A stretch of 62,226 nucleotides of DNA from JAJPHJ01 sp035622315 (lineage in GTDB: Bacteria > Vulcanimicrobiota > Vulcanimicrobiia > Eremiobacterales > Eremiobacteraceae). Both the position numbers and the translations under genes were made by a program. This document shows positions 34,432 through 43,001 of the stretch, in pieces (position 1 is the stretch's first letter; each line of letters begins with the position of its first letter). The DNA lies in the NCBI GenBank assembly GCA_035622315.1, contig DASPVP010000084.1, positions 1-62,226 of the forward strand. The letters are read 5' to 3'. The notes under the pieces are model-generated. The model did not search any database. It saw only the letters and a list, made by a program, of their open reading frames with translations, and was not told where the DNA came from.

Positions 34432-35438
34432 GCGTTGCGCTCTGGTTCGCAGCCGTGACGGTCATCCGTTTTGCCGGCGGGCTCGACCGCGATTACCTCT
34501 CCGACGTGCACGAGGTGCGTGGCGGCTTCACGACGGCCGTCGCGTCGTGGAACGCGATCACGCCGCCAGGCTCCTGGATCGAGACGCAGGTGCGCGCTCG
34601 CGTCGACGATCGGTGGAGCTCGTGGTATTCCATGGGCTCGTGGAGCGCCGATCGGACTCTTGGCCATCGACACTCGACGAGTTCGCCTGCCGATGCAGAC
34701 GGGAGGGTCGACACCGACACGCTCGAGCTCGACAAACCCGCTGAGGCCTGGCAGTTGCGCGTCTTCTTCCATCCGGCAGCAAGTGGAGCGCTGCCGTCGC
34801 TGTCTCTCGTAGCGATGACGACCGGACCGAACGCGCCAGAGGGCAGCAAGGATCCGCGGCTCGGCTGGGGTATGGACCTCGACGTGCCGGAACGCACGCA
34901 GCGCGTGCACGAGTCACCCGATGCGCTTGGTGGCGGCGGCGACGCGTGGTGCAGTCCGACGAGCGTCTCGATGGTCATGGCGTACTGGGCCGCGCGCGAG
35001 CGCAAGCCGCAGTGGGACGTCAGCGTTCCCGTCGCGGCCGGCGGCACCTACGATCCAAAATATCAGGGTTGCGGCAACTGGCCGTTCAACGTCGCTTTCG
35101 CATCCGAGCATGGGCTCGCGGGGTGGGTCGAACGGCTTGGCGGCCTCGACGACATGGCGCGCTACATCGCGGCGGGAGTGCCCCTCGTCGCGAGCATCCG
35201 TGTCGCTCCCGGCGAGTTGAGCGGGTCGCCGTATGAGAAGACCGACGGGCATCTACTCGTCGTGCGAGGCTTCGCTGCCGATGGAGACGTCATCACAAAC
35301 GATCCGTACGCGCTGCCGGGCCACATCCGCATCGTGTATCCGCGCGCACAGTTCGCACATGTGTGGATCGGCGGCTCCGGCGGCATCGTCTACGTCATCG
35401 CGCCGCCTGCGACGCTCGCGCGATTTGGCGGACTTTGA
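34413..35438 (+). CDS. Secreted C39-like cysteine peptidase
   Basis: A 341-residue protein from ATG 34413 with an N-terminal hydrophobic segment (NLSVALWFAAVTVIRFAGGL), then a beta-sandwich domain (about 30-140, SGW-rich) and a C-terminal Peptidase_C39_2 domain. The papain-like triad is Cys180 in GGGDAWCSPTSVSM, His280 in KTDGHLLVVRGF and Asn296/Asp297 in VITNDPYA. The role is unknown; murein-peptide cleavage is an inference from the neighbours. The start lies 19 nt inside the SBP gene. ORFs upstream to 34332 are out-of-frame shadows. Confidence 0.82.
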   Translation: MGVGNLSVALWFAAVTVIRFAGGLDRDYLSDVHEVRGGFTTAVASWNAITPPGSWIETQVRARVDDRWSSWYSMGSWSADRTLGHRHSTSSPADADGRVDTDTLELDKPAEAWQLRVFFHPAASGALPSLSLVAMTTGPNAPEGSKDPRLGWGMDLDVPERTQRVHESPDALGGGGDAWCSPTSVSMVMAYWAARERKPQWDVSVPVAAGGTYDPKYQGCGNWPFNVAFASEHGLAGWVERLGGLDDMARYIAAGVPLVASIRVAPGELSGSPYEKTDGHLLVVRGFAADGDVITNDPYALPGHIRIVYPRAQFAHVWIGGSGGIVYVIAPPATLARFGGL

Positions 35439-35450
35439 TCGCGAGTCGCG

Positions 35451-36308
35451 TTAACCCAGACCGCGGCGCGCCAGCTCCACGTTGATGATGAGCCCGGGCA
35501 GCGAACGGACGAACGTTCCCGTCACCCGGCGCAAGTCCGCGCGTCTTTGGTCGTCGATCCCGTGCGAGCTCAAGAGGTCCTCGCTCAAGAACAGTCCGTG
35601 CGGCAGGGACCTTGAGGCGTTCAGCGCAGCCGCCCCAATGCCGCGTGTCAAAAGCTCGTAGCCCGGCTCTGCGACTCTCGGCTTGCAATCACGCCACCAC
35701 ACCTCGAGCCAATCCGGATACGATGCCATCGCCTTGTACTCGGTCTCGATGAAGGGGAGCCGCAGGCTCACGCGCATGTCCTCGTAGATGGCGCGCACGC
35801 GCGGCGGCGCTTCGCGCTCTTCGACGAGCGAGAAGCGGACGCCGCGGAACTCGCGCGGCCGCTCTCGCTCCTCCTCGCGGTGAGGACCCGAGGAACCGAC
35901 CCCGCCCACCGACTCGCCGGCGAGCGCTGCTTCGACCGCGCTCGCGAGGATCGCAAGTTTGGGGTTGACCTCGGCGAACAGCTCGATGACCTCGCGCATG
36001 CGGGCGATTTCGGCCTCGCTCACCGCGCGGCCGCGCAGGGACGCGGCGTGATCGCCCACTGCCCAGCTCGCGGTCTGCGTGCGCACCTGCTCGCCGATGC
36101 GGGCGGCGAGGTTCGCAAATTCAATCGTCAGGACGTTCGGCCGCAGGCGCCGCCAGGTCACGTCCAGGAAGCGCGGAACCGCCGCCCACGCTTGGAAGAT
36201 CAGGTTGACGATAGGCACGCGAAGCGAGTTCTTGATGTCACGAAACGCTTCGCGGGCTCGCTCGTCGGTGGCTTCGCTTTCGCGGACGAGCGCGATCGTG
36301 TCGGTCAC
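35451..36308 (-). CDS. DehI-family protein (2-haloacid dehalogenase-like pseudodimer)
   Basis: A 285-residue protein from GTG 36308, overlapping the aspS stop by 4 nt. It is a tandem duplication: residues about 20-70 (REAFRDIKNSLRVPIVNLI, then AVPRFLDVTWRRLRPN) are repeated at about 170-220 (VRAIYEDMRVSLRLPFIET, SYPDWLEVWWRDCKP). This pattern and the wording of the repeats match the DehI family, in which one enzyme dehalogenates both D- and L-2-haloacids. I could not locate the catalytic Asp with certainty, and many family members are uncharacterised. The frame open to 37019 lies inside aspS and was rejected. Confidence 0.72.
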   Translation of the reverse strand: MTDTIALVRESEATDERAREAFRDIKNSLRVPIVNLIFQAWAAVPRFLDVTWRRLRPNVLTIEFANLAARIGEQVRTQTASWAVGDHAASLRGRAVSEAEIARMREVIELFAEVNPKLAILASAVEAALAGESVGGVGSSGPHREEERERPREFRGVRFSLVEEREAPPRVRAIYEDMRVSLRLPFIETEYKAMASYPDWLEVWWRDCKPRVAEPGYELLTRGIGAAALNASRSLPHGLFLSEDLLSSHGIDDQRRADLRRVTGTFVRSLPGLIINVELARRGLG

Positions 36309-38080
36309 GGACGTCGCTGCCCCTCGAGGTCGGTGCGCAGATGCAGCTCGCGCAATATCTTCTGCTCGAGCGGCGTCGGCGCGTCGATCATCAGGTCCTG
36401 GAAGCGCTGGTTCTTCGGAAAGGCGATCGTCTCGCGGATGGACTGGCCGCCCACCATCAAGAGGACGATGCGGTCGACCCCGAGGGCGATCCCGCCGTGC
36501 GGGGGCGCGCCGTATTCGAAGGCCTCGAGCAAGAACCCGAAACGCTGTAATACTTGCTCCGGCGTGTAGCCGAGCAGAGCGAAGATCTTGCGCTGCATCG
36601 CGGGATCGTGGATGCGGATGGATCCCGAGCCGAGCTCCATGCCGTTCAAGACGAGGTCGTAGTGCTGCGCGCGCAATGCGAGCGGATCGCCCGCGAGCGC
36701 TTCGCTGCCGGGCGCAGGCGACGTGAAGGGGTGGTGCGCCGGCTGCAGTCCACCCGTCTCTTCGTCGCGCTCGAAGAGCGGAAAGTCCAGAACCCAGCAA
36801 AAGGCGAAGCGTTTGGGGTCGCGCAGTCCGCGCTCCTCCGCGACGTGCAGGCGCAGCTTGCCTGCGATCGCTTGTACCGCTGCTGGCGCGTCCGCGATCA
36901 TGTAGATCGCGTCGCCCTCTCGGAGGCCGGCGGTCTGCTCGAGCGCGTTCAACAGCGCATCGGTCAGCGCGACTTTGGGCATGGACGACTTGACGCCGTC
37001 CGCGCCGCGCGCGAGCCACACGAGTCCTTTCGCGCCTAACTCCCCCGCAGCGGCCGCGAGCGCATCGAACTCGCGGCGCGACCGGCTTGCCCCGCCTTCC
37101 TCGACGAACCCGACGATCGCGCCACCCGACGACAACGACTGAGCGAACACCTTGAATTCCGTGCCCGCGAAGGCAGCACCCAGATCGTGCAACTGCATGC
37201 CGAAGCGCAGATCCGGTTTGTCCGATCCGTATCCGGCGAGCGCTTGCGCGTGCGTGAGGCGTGGGAAAGGCGTCTCGACCTTCACGTCAAGCGCCTGGCG
37301 GAACATGTTGGCGAGCATGCCTTCCACGACCGCGATGACGTCTTCTTGCGTGGGGAACGCCATCTCGAGGTCGATCTGGGTGAACTCGGGTTGCCGATCG
37401 GCCCTGGTGTCTTCGTCGCGAAAGCAGCGCGCGATCTGGAAGTAGCGCTGGAATCCGGCTACCATTAACAGTTGCTTGAAGAGCTGTGGTGACTGCGGCA
37501 AGGCGTAGAACGCACCAGGGTGGAGCCGGCTCGGCACCACGAAATCGCGCGCGCCCTCCGGCGTCTGCTTGATGAGCATAGGCGTCTCGATCTCGAAGAA
37601 CCCCTGCGCGTCCAGATAGTCGCGCACGGCTTTGATGGCGCGGTGCCGCAGGGATATGTTGCGCTGAAGCTGCGGACGGCGCAGATCGAGATACCGGAAA
37701 CGCAAGCGCAGACTCTCGTCCACGTCGCCCTCGGCGTGGATGGGGAAGGGCGGCGTCTTTGACCGATTGAGCACGGCGAGCGACTCGACGGCGACCTCGA
37801 TCGCTCCCGTCTCGAGTTTCTCGTTCTCAGTGCCGGGTGGCCGCGGGCGCACGAGCCCTCGCACCCGGATGACGTCCTCCGGCCGCAGCGAGGATGCTTC
37901 GGGCAGCGCGCGCGGGTCCAAGACGAGTTGTGTGATGCCGAACCGATCGCGCAGGTCGATGAAGATCAAACCGCCATGGTCGCGGCTGCTATTCACCCAG
38001 CCGGCGAGTTCGACGGGATCCTGGCTCTGCGCGGCCCGCAGTTCGCCGCAGGTCACGCGGCGGGATGCGCTGTCGCTCAC
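36305..38080 (-). CDS. aspS: Aspartyl-tRNA synthetase, probably non-discriminating
   Basis: A class IIb bacterial-type AspRS of 591 residues: OB-fold anticodon domain with GWVNSSRDHGGLIFIDLRD, catalytic motif 1 region IKAVRDYLDAQGFFEIETP, motif 2 FRDEDTRADRQPEFTQID, the bacterial GAD insertion, and motif 3 GIALGVDRIVLLMVGGQS. His35 in RDHGG is the residue associated with non-discriminating AspRS in Pseudomonas, as I recall it, where the enzyme also makes Asp-tRNA-Asn for GatCAB. It starts by a 4 nt overlap with the preceding GT2 gene. Confidence 0.96.
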   Translation of the reverse strand: MSDSASRRVTCGELRAAQSQDPVELAGWVNSSRDHGGLIFIDLRDRFGITQLVLDPRALPEASSLRPEDVIRVRGLVRPRPPGTENEKLETGAIEVAVESLAVLNRSKTPPFPIHAEGDVDESLRLRFRYLDLRRPQLQRNISLRHRAIKAVRDYLDAQGFFEIETPMLIKQTPEGARDFVVPSRLHPGAFYALPQSPQLFKQLLMVAGFQRYFQIARCFRDEDTRADRQPEFTQIDLEMAFPTQEDVIAVVEGMLANMFRQALDVKVETPFPRLTHAQALAGYGSDKPDLRFGMQLHDLGAAFAGTEFKVFAQSLSSGGAIVGFVEEGGASRSRREFDALAAAAGELGAKGLVWLARGADGVKSSMPKVALTDALLNALEQTAGLREGDAIYMIADAPAAVQAIAGKLRLHVAEERGLRDPKRFAFCWVLDFPLFERDEETGGLQPAHHPFTSPAPGSEALAGDPLALRAQHYDLVLNGMELGSGSIRIHDPAMQRKIFALLGYTPEQVLQRFGFLLEAFEYGAPPHGGIALGVDRIVLLMVGGQSIRETIAFPKNQRFQDLMIDAPTPLEQKILRELHLRTDLEGQRRP

Positions 38081-39018
38081 GAAGGCTGGGCGCCTTCCCG
38101 CAGCGCTCGCTTTATGCCGCTCACGTAGTGGTACTGATAGGCGATTTGCCTGGCGATGTATGGCCAGGTGTTCTTGCGAGGCGCCTCCTCTCGCGCACCG
38201 GCACGCTCGAGCGCGCGACGCAGCCCCGGGGCGGCACCCAAGGCCGAATGCAACCAGAGTGAGATGGGCGTCATGCCGAGATTCGCCTTCACTGAAAAGT
38301 CACGGTGCTTGTTATAGAAGCGCACCGTGGAAACCCCGGCGAGCTCCATGCGGCCGACCTGCTCTGCAAATCCGACCGGATGCCAATGGTAGTTGATGGC
38401 CTCGGGGTCGTAGAGGATCTGCACGCTACTGCGCGCCAGCCGGTAGCCCAGTTCCAAGTCCTCGTGGCCGTATCCCGTGAACGCCTCGTCAAAACCCCCG
38501 ACCGCGAGCAGGTCATCGCGGCGCACCGACGCGTTGCCCGTCAAGAAGTAGAGCCAGGAGAGCGTGCGGCGCGTCCTGGGATGCAGCGGTTTGCGCCGGC
38601 TCGGATCGTCGCGCTGCGCTCGATAGTCTTGCAGCGAGCGGACTTGCAACTCGCACCCGACGAGCGCCACACGTCGCGCCCCCGCGTGCGCGTGCGCGTG
38701 CCGCTCCAAGAGCGTGGGCGACGCCAAGATGTCGGCATCGGTGAACAGCACGACGGGCGCCCGCGCCTGCGCGATGCCAGCGTTGCGCGCAGCCGCCCTT
38801 CCTCCATAGTGACCTTGCAGATGACGCACGCGTTGACCGACGTTCTCGATCACCGACGCAAGGTATTGTGCGGTCCCGTCCGCGCTCATCGAATCCGCGA
38901 TGATGATCTCGTATGCGTCTGGGGCGAGCGTTTGCTCGAGCAACGTGGGCAGCACGACCTCGAGCGTCGGCTTGCGGTTGTAGGTGGGGACGACCACCGA
39001 AAGCGTCGGCGCACTCAC
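38077..39018 (-). CDS. Family 2 glycosyltransferase
   Basis: A GT-A-fold transferase of 313 residues: SVVVPTYNRKPTLEVVL, the UDP-binding IIIADSMSADGT, the metal-binding DXD-like TDADI and the acceptor-site GGFDEAFTGYGHEDLELG ('ED' catalytic box). Its C-terminal part is helical without obvious membrane spans. It is the last of three GT2 genes in the LPS-core cluster. The sugar donor is not readable from sequence. Confidence 0.88.
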   Translation of the reverse strand: MSAPTLSVVVPTYNRKPTLEVVLPTLLEQTLAPDAYEIIIADSMSADGTAQYLASVIENVGQRVRHLQGHYGGRAAARNAGIAQARAPVVLFTDADILASPTLLERHAHAHAGARRVALVGCELQVRSLQDYRAQRDDPSRRKPLHPRTRRTLSWLYFLTGNASVRRDDLLAVGGFDEAFTGYGHEDLELGYRLARSSVQILYDPEAINYHWHPVGFAEQVGRMELAGVSTVRFYNKHRDFSVKANLGMTPISLWLHSALGAAPGLRRALERAGAREEAPRKNTWPYIARQIAYQYHYVSGIKRALREGAQPS

Positions 39019-40025
39019 AGCGCTTGGACCGCATCTCCGATGTCCTCGATGAGCGGATCGGCATCAGCACCGCGCGGCGGCTTCACGAAGACGGCGCTCG
39101 GTACGCGCCAGGGTCCCCACTCTTGGGAGCACAGCCGGAAATATTCGCGTTCGAAGATGACGACCACCGGCCGGCCGAGGGCAGCGGCCACGTGAGTGGC
39201 ACCCGTGTCGACGGTGACCACGGTCGCGGATTGCTTGAGGACGGCGGCCCAGCGCAGCAGCGGCAGGTCGCCGAACCAGGTCACGTTCTTGTGCGGCATG
39301 GTCCGCGAGATGTTCTCGGCGAGCGTACGCGTGTCCGGCCCGTAGGTCACCACCACGTCGGCCTGCTCCTGCGCAAGGCGCGTGATGAGCTTGCGCACCG
39401 CGTCCACGCCGAAATTCGGCATGAACCAGCGAGGCGCGAGCGCGACAACGGTCCCACCAGCAGGCGCGTTCTGTTCGGCCCACGCGACGTCGTCGTCGCC
39501 CAGGCGCAAGGTCAGCTCCTCGGTGAGGTGTTCGCCTCCGGCGAGACGTACGAGAGCCAGCACTTGGCGTACTTCATGCATCACCGGCCGGTCGGGAACG
39601 CGATCCGCGATCTCTGGGTCCGCTTCGGAGAGACAGAAGTCCGTCAAGCATATCCGGGCCAAAATACGGCTGAGGTAGCGCCGCCGATAGACGTACCCGA
39701 TGCGAGAGGGCGCACCCGAGATGCCGGTGAGAAATATGTCGTCCGTACGCGGCGCGAGCCCCACCGCGAGCACAGCGTCGCGCCCTAGCTTCGCCACGTT
39801 CGCGATGGCGCGGGTCGGCCGGGCGTGCGGCAGCAGCACGATCTCGTCGACGTCGGGATTGTGCCGCAGGATCGGCTCGGTGTAGCCCGTGATCACCGCG
39901 GTGATGCGCGCCGCGGGCCAAGACCGGCGAAACGAGGTGATCGCAGGCGTGGACAGGACGAGATCGCCGACGCGATCCGTCCGGATGAGCAAGATGCTGT
40001 CGCGGGGCGCGCCGTTGCGGGTCAT
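39015..40025 (-). CDS. GT9 heptosyltransferase-like protein
   Basis: A GT-B-fold protein of 336 residues from ATG 40025 (TGATG overlap with the upstream GT2). The N-terminal ILLIRTDRVGDLVLSTPAI is the ADP-heptose transferase signature, and the C-terminal TVDTGATHVAAALGRPVVVIF is the nucleotide-binding loop. Upstream heptose-precursor genes support ADP-heptose as donor and a role in LPS inner core. Acceptor and order of transfer are unknown. Confidence 0.88.
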   Translation of the reverse strand: MTRNGAPRDSILLIRTDRVGDLVLSTPAITSFRRSWPAARITAVITGYTEPILRHNPDVDEIVLLPHARPTRAIANVAKLGRDAVLAVGLAPRTDDIFLTGISGAPSRIGYVYRRRYLSRILARICLTDFCLSEADPEIADRVPDRPVMHEVRQVLALVRLAGGEHLTEELTLRLGDDDVAWAEQNAPAGGTVVALAPRWFMPNFGVDAVRKLITRLAQEQADVVVTYGPDTRTLAENISRTMPHKNVTWFGDLPLLRWAAVLKQSATVVTVDTGATHVAAALGRPVVVIFEREYFRLCSQEWGPWRVPSAVFVKPPRGADADPLIEDIGDAVQAL

Positions 40026-40936
40026 CAGCCCCTCGAGGCGCTGCCAAGCTCGTCGTAGTAACCTGCGCGGGCCAAGCGCCGCGCGGCCCAGCGCCGCACG
40101 GACAGCGGCCACGAACCGGTCTGTCGCCCAGGTTGCGCGACGCCTTCGAGCAGGGCAGGCCAACCGCTGCGCCGAGCCACCTTGCTCCACCAGAGGAGCG
40201 GGGCGAGCTGACCTGTGGCGAGCGCTACGCGCCAGGTCGGGTGCTTGTCGAGGAACTGTCGCGCGGTGCGCGCCTGGGCGCGTGCCTGGCGCACCATCGA
40301 CGGGAACTGCTCGGGGCCTACCGGCGGCTTATAATGATAGACCACGGCCTCGCGCTCTAGGATGGATGGGACGCCCATGTTGCGCAACCGCAGCCCGAGC
40401 TCGAGATCTTCCCAGCCATACTCGCGAAAGCGTTCGTCGAAACTTCCCGCCTCTTCGACGAGTTCGCGCGGCGCGGAGACGTTGGTCGTCCAGAAATAGG
40501 CTCCTGAATAGTTGCGCAGCGAATACTCGGGTTTGGGCAGATCTTCGAGGGACGCTACGTTGATCGCGACGCCCCGGCAGATCGACCTCGGGTGCGTTTG
40601 GTGGAAACGCACGTGCGTGCGCAACAGCTGGGGCGTGGCAAGCACATCGTCATCCATGAAGAGGATCACTTTGCCGCGGGCCCGTGCAAGGCCGACGTTA
40701 CGGCCGCGTGCCAATCCGGCGTTTTTCTGGCGCACGAGTTGGAACGCGCATGGCGGCGTGAGGCGGGAAAGCACATCCTCGTACGAGCCGTCGGTCGAAC
40801 CGTCGTCCACCAAGACGATCTCGTAATCATCGGGGTCCATGTCTTGGCGGAAAAGCGCATCCAGGACTGTGCCGATGAGAGTACGGCGATTGAACGTGCA
40901 TAGCTGCACGCTGATGAGAGGTTCGCGGCCGCTCAT
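40025..40936 (-). CDS. Family 2 glycosyltransferase
   Basis: A 303-residue GT2 with SVQLCTFNRRTLIGTVL, the donor-binding IVLVDDGSTDGSYEDV, the DXD motif in ILFMDDDVLA and the acceptor box GSFDERFREYGWEDLELGLR. A basic C-terminus rich in Arg and Trp may contact the membrane. ATG 40936 overlaps the upstream GT9 stop by 4 nt; the frame upstream to 41104 is a shadow of that GT9 gene. Confidence 0.87.
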   Translation of the reverse strand: MSGREPLISVQLCTFNRRTLIGTVLDALFRQDMDPDDYEIVLVDDGSTDGSYEDVLSRLTPPCAFQLVRQKNAGLARGRNVGLARARGKVILFMDDDVLATPQLLRTHVRFHQTHPRSICRGVAINVASLEDLPKPEYSLRNYSGAYFWTTNVSAPRELVEEAGSFDERFREYGWEDLELGLRLRNMGVPSILEREAVVYHYKPPVGPEQFPSMVRQARAQARTARQFLDKHPTWRVALATGQLAPLLWWSKVARRSGWPALLEGVAQPGRQTGSWPLSVRRWAARRLARAGYYDELGSASRG

Positions 40937-41973
40937 GACGCCTCGGCGGCATCCATTTGGAGCACGCGGCGCGCCGCGTTTACGACCGATCGCGGGTCGA
41001 GCGCCGCGTAGCACGCGAACGTCTTGCACGTCTCCTTGCGACAGCGAGGTGGACACGCGAAGCTTGGTTCCACGAGCGCCACGTGGTCGCCGAGCGGCCG
41101 CCAACGGCTTGGCAGGTCGGTGCGAAGAGCGAAGATGCCCACGGTCGGTGCTCCCGCGATCGCAGCGATGTGCATGGGTCCTGAGTCGAGCGCGACCACG
41201 AGCATGGCGCGTTGCGCGAGCGCCGCAAAACTTCGCAACGAGGTGGCTCCGCTCGCATCGAAGGCGGGCTGGCGCATCGCTGCGACTGTCGCGGCCGCGA
41301 GAGCGGCCTCCTTCGGGCTGCCCGTGACGACGACCGGACAGCCGAAGGCCACCGCGAGCGCATCGCCGACTGCGGCGAAATGCTCGCTCGGCCAGCGCTG
41401 CGCCTGGGCGCTGATCCCCCGTGCCGCGTGGAAGATGATAAATGAACGGTCGCCTACAGCACGAGCGATGAGCGAATCCGCCTTGCGCTCGTCCTCGGCG
41501 GTAACGTGGAGAGCGATGCGGAAATCGTCGGGTGTCGCGACGGCGCCAAGCGCGCGGGCATAATCCATCTGGATATCGGTCCAGTGGCTTTGGGTGTCAC
41601 CGGTCTCGCTGCGGACATTGACCCGCAGCGTGTAGCGGAATGAATACAAGCGTCGGCTCTGACCAACCCGCACGCCGATCCCGGCCTGTTGTATCGCCTT
41701 TGCGATCCGAGGATCCGACCAGAAGACGACCGCGTGCGTGTAGGCGCGCGAACGCAAGCGCTCGACGAGCGCGCGCAGCGGTTCTTGGCCGTCGTCGGTG
41801 AGGACCTCGCCGATCGCGGGTTGGCCCAAAAGGATCTCCGCGGCGTAGGGCGTGGTGAGGACGTCGATCGGCATGTCGAAACGGCGCTGCAAAGCGTTGA
41901 TCGCGGGCAGCGCCGCAAGCAGATCCCCGACACCGCCGCGCGTGCAGGTGGCGAGCACTCTCGGCGAGGTCAT
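40933..41973 (-). CDS. GT9 heptosyltransferase-like protein
   Basis: A 346-residue GT9: N-terminal GGVGDLLAALPAINALQRRF and C-terminal VALDSGPMHIAAIAGAPTVGIF. A cysteine-rich segment (CPPRCRKETC) near the C-terminus is a feature of some RfaF-like enzymes. ATG 41973 overlaps the upstream GT9 stop by 4 nt. The frame upstream to 42087 belongs to that gene. Confidence 0.86.
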   Translation of the reverse strand: MTSPRVLATCTRGGVGDLLAALPAINALQRRFDMPIDVLTTPYAAEILLGQPAIGEVLTDDGQEPLRALVERLRSRAYTHAVVFWSDPRIAKAIQQAGIGVRVGQSRRLYSFRYTLRVNVRSETGDTQSHWTDIQMDYARALGAVATPDDFRIALHVTAEDERKADSLIARAVGDRSFIIFHAARGISAQAQRWPSEHFAAVGDALAVAFGCPVVVTGSPKEAALAAATVAAMRQPAFDASGATSLRSFAALAQRAMLVVALDSGPMHIAAIAGAPTVGIFALRTDLPSRWRPLGDHVALVEPSFACPPRCRKETCKTFACYAALDPRSVVNAARRVLQMDAAEAS

Positions 41974-43001
41974 CCCAAACGTCGCTCGGGCGTGTCCATT
42001 GCGCGCAGCTCGCGGGCCTGCGCGGCCAAGAAGCGGCCGTAGGCCGCTGCATCCCAATCCATGTCTAAGTGGCGCTTCGCGTGGCAACGCCAGCTACCCG
42101 CCCAGGGACGCCACTGAGCCGACAGACGCTCGTAATCCTGGGGGTCGAAGATGTCGACGACGCATCGACCGAGCATGCCTGCGACGTGGGCCGCGCCCGT
42201 GTCGGGGGTGACCAGGACGTCGAGCGCGTCGATCGCTCCGAGCCAGCTGGGAAGTGGGAGCGAGGCGAGCAATCGGATCTGCGTCCTCAAGGATGGCGCG
42301 AGCTGCTCGAGGATCGCCGATGCGAGATCCTCGTCTGCGGACGCCGCGATGAGCGCTCCGCGATTGTCCCCAAGCTCGGCGAACATCTCGCTGAGAACCC
42401 CCGCGACCGCGCTCGGAGTGTAACCCGAGGAGAGCCATTTCGGGGTGATCTGGACGCCGACGCAACCGGCGACTGCTCGCGCATCCTCGGTCGACTCGAC
42501 GCGCAGCCATGGGCGCAGCGCCTCGGGGGCCGAAGGCGCCGGAGCGCGAGCGCCGAGCGCGACCGCGAGCCGATACAAGGTCTCGACCTCGTGCTCGGGT
42601 GCAGCGCCGCGAGCAGCAGGACGGTAGACGGGTCTCGTCACTTGCGTCCGCTGCCACAGAGATTTGAACGGCTTGTACAAGCGATGCCAGAAGCCCGCGC
42701 GCTCCTTCGCCCCGCTCGCTCGCGCGAGTTCGTAGCCGGCTACCTCTTCCGTCGCGACGAGCGCCTTTTGGTAGCCTACGGCGGCGAGTTCGCCGCCCAA
42801 TGAACCGACGGGCTGGCCGGATCGATAGATGTGGATGTGCTCGACGCGAGCTGAGAAGAGCGTCGCATTCGCGTTCGAGCAGACCGCACCGAACGTGGCC
42901 TCGGGGAAAGCGCGGCGCAGACCCTCTAGCGCCGGGATGCAGAGCGCCGCGTCGCCCACGCCATCGAGGCGCACGAGCAAGATCGCTTCGCGCTCAGGCA
43001 C
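41970..43001 (-). CDS. GT9 heptosyltransferase-like protein
   Basis: A 343-residue GT9 with ILLVRLDGVGDAALCIPALE at the N-terminus and TPDTGAAHVAGMLGRCVVDIF near the C-terminus. The start is uncertain: GTG 43001 overlaps the upstream GT2 stop by 8 nt and keeps the signature at the N-terminus, while ATG 43031 or 43037 would add ten or more residues. It is the third heptosyltransferase-like gene of the cluster. Confidence 0.85.
   Translation of the reverse strand: MPEREAILLVRLDGVGDAALCIPALEGLRRAFPEATFGAVCSNANATLFSARVEHIHIYRSGQPVGSLGGELAAVGYQKALVATEEVAGYELARASGAKERAGFWHRLYKPFKSLWQRTQVTRPVYRPAARGAAPEHEVETLYRLAVALGARAPAPSAPEALRPWLRVESTEDARAVAGCVGVQITPKWLSSGYTPSAVAGVLSEMFAELGDNRGALIAASADEDLASAILEQLAPSLRTQIRLLASLPLPSWLGAIDALDVLVTPDTGAAHVAGMLGRCVVDIFDPQDYERLSAQWRPWAGSWRCHAKRHLDMDWDAAAYGRFLAAQARELRAMDTPERRLG

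Noticed and set aside
35451..37019. 522-residue minus-strand ORF extending from the DehI-like gene into aspS
   Set aside because: Residues beyond GTG 36308 are aspS in another frame; only the C-terminal 285 residues show the DehI-like duplication.
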